The notes under the pieces: model-generated | Told to the model about the DNA's origin: nothing | Seen by the model: only the letters and a program-made list of their open reading frames with translations | The model's database searches: none | From: Nitrospirota bacterium | Lineage (GTDB): Bacteria; Nitrospirota; CAKKRA01; 9FT-COMBO-42-15 | Length of the DNA: 7,828 nucleotides | NCBI GenBank assembly: GCA_016195585.1 | Contig: JACPZJ010000013.1 | Span: 1 to 7,828 of the forward strand | Direction: 5' to 3' | Part shown: one piece after another, positions 5,152 through 7,828 of the stretch | Numbering within the stretch: position 1 is the stretch's first letter | Layout of the letters: the number at the start of each line of letters is the position of its first letter | Translations under genes and position numbers: made by a program

Positions 5152-6681
5152 ATGAAGGAGAAGATATATATGAGAAGATTCTGGATATTAAAATACCTCC
5201 TGATAGTGAGCATTCTTCTTATTGTTTCTAACATCTCTGAGGCGGCAAAAGGAGATAAGGAGGCAGGAAAAAAGATTTATGAGAGAAGGTGCGCCTGGTG
5301 TCATGGATGGAATGGCGCAGGCGACGGCCCTGCGGCAGACTTCCTAAATCCAAGGCCGAGGGATTTTACATCAGGCATCTACAAATATAAAACATCCAAT
5401 CTTGACAATCCATTTCCATACGAAGATGATTTATACAAGATGATAGCAGAGGGTATGCCGGGGACATCTATGCCTTTTTGGAAGGATGTATTATCCAGCA
5501 ATGATATATGGAACCTTATTGCCTATATCAAATCCCTTGCAGGGCTTGAAGGGGAGCCGGCAGCAAAAATCAATTACGGCAAGCAGGTAAGCTCATCTGC
5601 TGACAGCATAAAAAAAGGGAAAGAGCTGTTTATTGACAGATGCTCAGAGTGTCATGGCGACGAGGGCAAAGGCGATGCCATGAAGAAATTAAAGGACGAC
5701 TGGGTAGGCAACAGGCTCTGGCCGAGAAACCTCACAAAGCCATGGATGTTCAGGGCAGGAAGCGATCCAAAGGATATATATTCCCGTATAAGCACTGGGA
5801 TATCCGGCACACCAATGCCTGCATTTGATGACCCGGCGAGTAAGAAAAAATTGACAGAGGAAGACAAGTGGCATGTTGTTAATTATGTCACCTCAATAAA
5901 GAATGAGGCAAGAAGGATAAAAGATGGCGATACGGTTATAAAGGCCAAGAGACTGACAGGTGATATGCCAAAGGATGCAAATGATGAAAAATGGAAGGAT
6001 GTGGAGAGCACAGCATATCCGCTTGTAGGCCAGATTATAGCAAAAGAGAGATTTTTTACGCCCTCTGTTGAGGAGATAACATTAAAGGCTGTTTATAATG
6101 ATAAGGAGATCGCCTTCCTCCTTGAGTGGGATGACAGGACAAAGAGCATTCCGGGCGATGCAAAGGCGCAGGAGCTTGCAGACGGCGAGCTTAATGAGGA
6201 TGCAGTTGCAATCCAATTGCCTGTTACAATACCAGAGGGGATGGAGAAGCCGTATTTTGGAATGGGAGACAGCGGCCATCCTGTAAATGTCTGGCAGTGG
6301 AAGAGCGGGACAGCAAAAGCCGAGCAGTCCATAAAGGTTATGGATGCGACTGGATTTAAGAATATAAAGGCAAGGGACAAGGCAGATGTAACTGCAAAAG
6401 GTGAATATAATAAAGGCACATGGAAGGTAATGATGAAGAGGCCCCTCAAGACAGACAATAAGGATGACATACAGTTTGAAGAGGGTAAGTTCACACCCAT
6501 TGCCTTTGCAACATGGGACGGGACAAACGGCGAGAAGGGCTCAAAGCACACAATAACAACATGGTACTGGATACTGTTAAAGCCGCCTACAGGCTCTATG
6601 GTGTTTATTTGGCCGATTTTTGTTGCAGGGATTGTGCTTGGAGCAGAAATTTTAATTGCAAGAAGCGCGCAAAAAAAGTAA
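5152..6681 (+). CDS. Diheme cytochrome c fused to an ethylbenzene-dehydrogenase-type heme b domain, membrane anchored
   Basis: A 509-residue fusion that can carry three hemes. After a signal or anchor helix (about 12-28) come two cytochrome c domains: C47-AWC-H51 with M107 (SMPFW) as likely ligand, and C164-SEC-H168 with M222 (PMPAF). Residues about 262-478 resemble the heme b gamma subunit of type II DMSO-reductase-family enzymes (EbdC, NxrC, ClrC; Pfam EB_dh): WDD near 326, FGMGDSGHPVNVWQW near 369-383, and FATWDG...KHTITTWYW near 452-473. In EbdC a Met and a Lys bind the heme; M371 and K465 fall in the matching positions by eye. A C-terminal helix (482-505) anchors the domain. No molybdenum or iron-sulfur subunit is present here, so the domain probably works as an electron relay. 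ATG 5152 has AAGGAAGG upstream. ATG 5170, with AAGGAG at 5155-5160 and a cleaner signal peptide (MRRFW), is an equally good start. A terminator follows, making it the last gene of the operon. Confidence 0.85.
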   Translation: MKEKIYMRRFWILKYLLIVSILLIVSNISEAAKGDKEAGKKIYERRCAWCHGWNGAGDGPAADFLNPRPRDFTSGIYKYKTSNLDNPFPYEDDLYKMIAEGMPGTSMPFWKDVLSSNDIWNLIAYIKSLAGLEGEPAAKINYGKQVSSSADSIKKGKELFIDRCSECHGDEGKGDAMKKLKDDWVGNRLWPRNLTKPWMFRAGSDPKDIYSRISTGISGTPMPAFDDPASKKKLTEEDKWHVVNYVTSIKNEARRIKDGDTVIKAKRLTGDMPKDANDEKWKDVESTAYPLVGQIIAKERFFTPSVEEITLKAVYNDKEIAFLLEWDDRTKSIPGDAKAQELADGELNEDAVAIQLPVTIPEGMEKPYFGMGDSGHPVNVWQWKSGTAKAEQSIKVMDATGFKNIKARDKADVTAKGEYNKGTWKVMMKRPLKTDNKDDIQFEEGKFTPIAFATWDGTNGEKGSKHTITTWYWILLKPPTGSMVFIWPIFVAGIVLGAEILIARSAQKK

Positions 6682-6700
6682 AATATAGATGATAAATAAT

Positions 6701-6747
6701 AATAAGGCACCCATAACACATAAGGCATTTGGGTGCCTTATTTTTTT
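6701..6747 (+). terminator. Strong intrinsic terminator ending the cytochrome operon
   Basis: TAAGGCACCCA (6703-6713) pairs perfectly with TGGGTGCCTTA (6730-6740), extendable by two A-T pairs, with a 16-base loop and seven T (6741-6747). It begins about 20 bases after the last stop codon. It marks the end of the microprotein-oxidase-cytochrome transcript and separates the TPR gene from it. Confidence 0.93.
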
Positions 6748-6812
6748 GCTCCAAAAATACTGCTTTAATTTATTCATGGTTAAGGGATAAAAGGGGTTCT
6801 TTCATGGGTAGT

Positions 6813-6852
6813 TGCCTGTTTGCCCTTGCCCGCAGGCAAGCGGGGACAGGCA
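6813..6852. repeat. Intergenic hairpin rich in GGCAAG/CAGGCAGG units
   Basis: TGCCTGT (6813-6819) pairs with ACAGGCA (6846-6852), enclosing a second perfect stem CTTGCC (6825-6830) / GGCAAG (6835-6840) with a CGCA loop; CAGGCAGG continues to the right. There is no T-run. It looks like a dispersed GC-rich intergenic repeat unlike its AT-leaning surroundings. A similar string, GGCAGGCGGGGGCAAG, occurs near 7599-7614. The surrounding gap 6748-6893 holds no gene or clear promoter. Confidence 0.6.
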
Positions 6853-6893
6853 GGCAGGAAGGTGGTAGTAGCAGGGGCTAAGGAGGAGGAGAC

Positions 6894-7367
6894 ATGAGAA
6901 AAAAGGTTTTCCTAACATTAATTGCATTGCTGGTAATATTGCCGCCTTTGCTGCCTTTCGGAGGCCTTGCACCTGCTGCTGCATTAGAACCCGGAAAAAA
7001 ACCAACAGAACCTGAATTACAGCAGGCAAGGGAGCATTTTGAAAAGGGCACTGCACTTGAGGAAGAGGGTAAGCTTGATGAGGCCATCGTAGAATACAGG
7101 ATAGCGGTTAAATTGAGCCCTGATGACGCGGATATACATTTTAATCTCGGTCTTGCATATCTTAAAAAGAAGCAAAACAAAGAGGCGATTGTGGAATATA
7201 AGAGGGTAGTTGAATTGTCTCCCCGAGACTCAGATGCATACAAGCTTCTTGGCATTGCATACATTCAGGAAGGCGACAAGAAAGAGGCAATAAGGCAGTG
7301 GAAAAACTCGCTGCGGATCAATCCCGACCAGCCTGATGTGAAAGAGTTTATAAAGATGAACGAGTAG
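6894..7367 (+). CDS. Secreted tetratricopeptide-repeat protein
   Basis: A 157-residue protein with a signal peptide (MRKK, hydrophobic core, then GLAPAAA at about residue 30) followed by three consecutive TPR units at about 44-77, 78-111 and 112-145. Each shows the family pattern, for example G..Y/L....K..EAI.EY...V.LSP. TPRs form helical scaffolds for protein contacts, so a periplasmic assembly or adaptor role is likely, but no enzyme activity can be claimed. The start ATG 6894 follows GGAGGAGGAG. It stands after the operon terminator and overlaps the tail of the convergent PIN gene by 20 bases. A link to assembly of the neighbouring cytochromes is possible but only positional. Confidence 0.88.
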   Translation: MRKKVFLTLIALLVILPPLLPFGGLAPAAALEPGKKPTEPELQQAREHFEKGTALEEEGKLDEAIVEYRIAVKLSPDDADIHFNLGLAYLKKKQNKEAIVEYKRVVELSPRDSDAYKLLGIAYIQEGDKKEAIRQWKNSLRINPDQPDVKEFIKMNE

Positions 7368-7590
7368 CCGTTTCAAGCGCCTGAAGGAACCCTCTTACAT
7401 TTACGATCTTTATCTCAGAGAAATGAGAAGGGAAGTCCTTTTTGTTTTTTGTTACAAGATATTCTGCGTGGCCGGAAATCGCAGCGGTTAGAAATTTTTC
7501 GTCGTCCGGGTCTTTACACATTCCCCTTGGGTTAATGGGCGCGGCTTTTATTGCCCTTTCAAACACAAGCTCAAGGAGTTCTTCGCTCCC
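7348..7590 (-). pseudogene. PIN-domain nuclease, C-terminal part only (5' end lost at junction)
   Basis: Read on the minus strand, the frame from about 7590 to the stop TAA at 7350-7348 gives ELLELVFERAIKA, then DPDDEKFLTAA, HAEYLVTKNKKDF and IKIVNVRGFLQALE. This matches the second half of PIN-domain proteins of toxin-antitoxin type (COG1569/PIN_3), with the DPDD acidic motif present. The first half, with the initial LDTNV aspartate motif, is absent because the sequence turns into GC-rich foreign DNA at about 7585-7610; the open frame that continues to 7656 there is not homologous-looking. It is either a contig-end fragment joined wrongly or a truncated gene. No antitoxin gene is visible. It ends tail-to-tail with the TPR gene. 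Confidence 0.7.
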
Positions 7591-7635
7591 GGCGCCGAGG
7601 CAGGCGGGGGCAAGCCGGCTCCCGGAAAAGAAGCC
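7585..7635. other. Compositional junction between two unlike genomes
   Basis: Left of about 7585 the DNA is AT-leaning with AGA/AGG and ATA codons and an interrupted PIN gene; right of about 7600 it is 62-70% GC with CGC/CGG arginines and a Planctomycetes-like gene. The 8-mer GCTCCCGG occurs at 7585-7592 and again at 7618-7625, and GGCAGGCGGGGGCAAG lies between them. No transposase, att-like repeat or tRNA accompanies the change. An assembly chimera is the simplest explanation; the exact join could be anywhere in this stretch. Confidence 0.65.
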
Positions 7636-7828
7636 ATGAACGAAACCGAGGAACAAGCCGGGGCGAACGGGGCCGACGACCCGACCGCCAAGCTGGCCGC
7701 CGCCGAAAAGCAGCGCGACGACTACCTCGACCTGCTCCAGCGGACCCGCGCCGATTTCGAGAACTACCAGAAACGGCTGAACCGCGACTTGCAGGACGAG
7801 CGTCGCTACAGCCAGCGGCCCCTGGCAT
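7636..7828 (+). CDS. grpE: GrpE nucleotide-exchange factor, N-terminus (partial)
   Basis: GrpE releases ADP from the chaperone DnaK. From ATG 7636 the frame gives an acidic, low-complexity start, then coiled-coil-type sequence containing QRTRADFENYQKR, the hallmark of the GrpE helix, then DERRYSQRPLA before the window ends. The ERRY..RPLA continuation is the style I associate with Planctomycetes (Gemmataceae/Pirellulales). The frame is open upstream to the junction, so the true start could be slightly earlier; no clear ribosome site is seen before 7636. GC and codon use differ sharply from everything to the left, so it probably does not belong to the same genome. Confidence 0.8.
   Translation, partial: MNETEEQAGANGADDPTAKLAAAEKQRDDYLDLLQRTRADFENYQKRLNRDLQDERRYSQRPLA

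Noticed and set aside
6804..6881. Short ORF from ATG 6804
   Set aside because: Most of its codons lie in the GC-rich hairpin repeat, giving low-complexity RQAG/GRQ sequence typical of translated repeats; no ribosome site.
7442..7639. 65-codon + strand frame opposite the PIN fragment, and the 85-codon minus-strand arginine-rich frame opposite grpE
   Set aside because: Both are antisense to better-supported coding sequence, and the latter has the biased composition of a GC-rich shadow frame.
1..7828. CRISPR array, tRNA, rRNA or transposase
   Set aside because: I looked for regularly spaced direct repeats, tRNA-like arms and transposase motifs and found none; the only repeats are the intergenic hairpins listed.

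Overview
The first ~7.6 kb looks like one locus from a bacterium that is moderately AT-leaning, prefers AGA/AGG for arginine and ATA for isoleucine, and carries many c-type cytochromes. My best guess is Nitrospirota (Thermodesulfovibrionia- or Nitrospira-like). This rests on codon style, family memory (cytochrome bd-like proteins without CydB, and ethylbenzene-dehydrogenase-type heme domains, are typical there) and gene content, not on a search. The last ~190-240 bases differ: 62-70% GC, CGN arginines, and the N-terminus of a Planctomycetes-like GrpE. That end is probably an assembly chimera, or less likely a transfer.

Layout. Bases 1-45 are the tail of a cytochrome c, followed by a small secreted monoheme cytochrome c (77-451) with no usable ATG. 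A strong sigma70-type promoter (607-635) and a ~220-base leader follow. Then come three consecutive single-helix microproteins of 34, 44 and 35 residues (855-1326) and a 617-residue, ~14-helix cytochrome bd-like (CydA-related) protein (1403-3256). Next are an anchored diheme cytochrome c (3328-4152), a five-helix protein with a monoheme cytochrome c tail (4215-5096), and a diheme cytochrome c fused to an ethylbenzene-dehydrogenase-type heme b domain and a C-terminal membrane anchor (5152-6681). A perfect intrinsic terminator (6701-6747) closes the operon. The three gaps after the oxidase gene each hold a GTAGGGGC-type inverted repeat. Downstream are a secreted TPR protein (6894-7367) and, convergent with it, a 5'-truncated PIN-domain gene (end at 7348) that runs into the junction with grpE.

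How the genes may work together (inference). The bd-like protein keeps the histidine/methionine pair of heme b558 and the first-helix histidine of heme b595. It lacks a recognisable quinol-binding Q-loop, the GRQPW glutamate and any CydB partner, and it is followed by cytochromes carrying five c hemes plus one probable b heme. This suggests a membrane complex in which periplasmic cytochromes c, rather than quinol, feed (or accept electrons from) a bd-like core. The microproteins are candidate small subunits, by analogy with CydX/CydS. This cluster is the most interesting content of the window.
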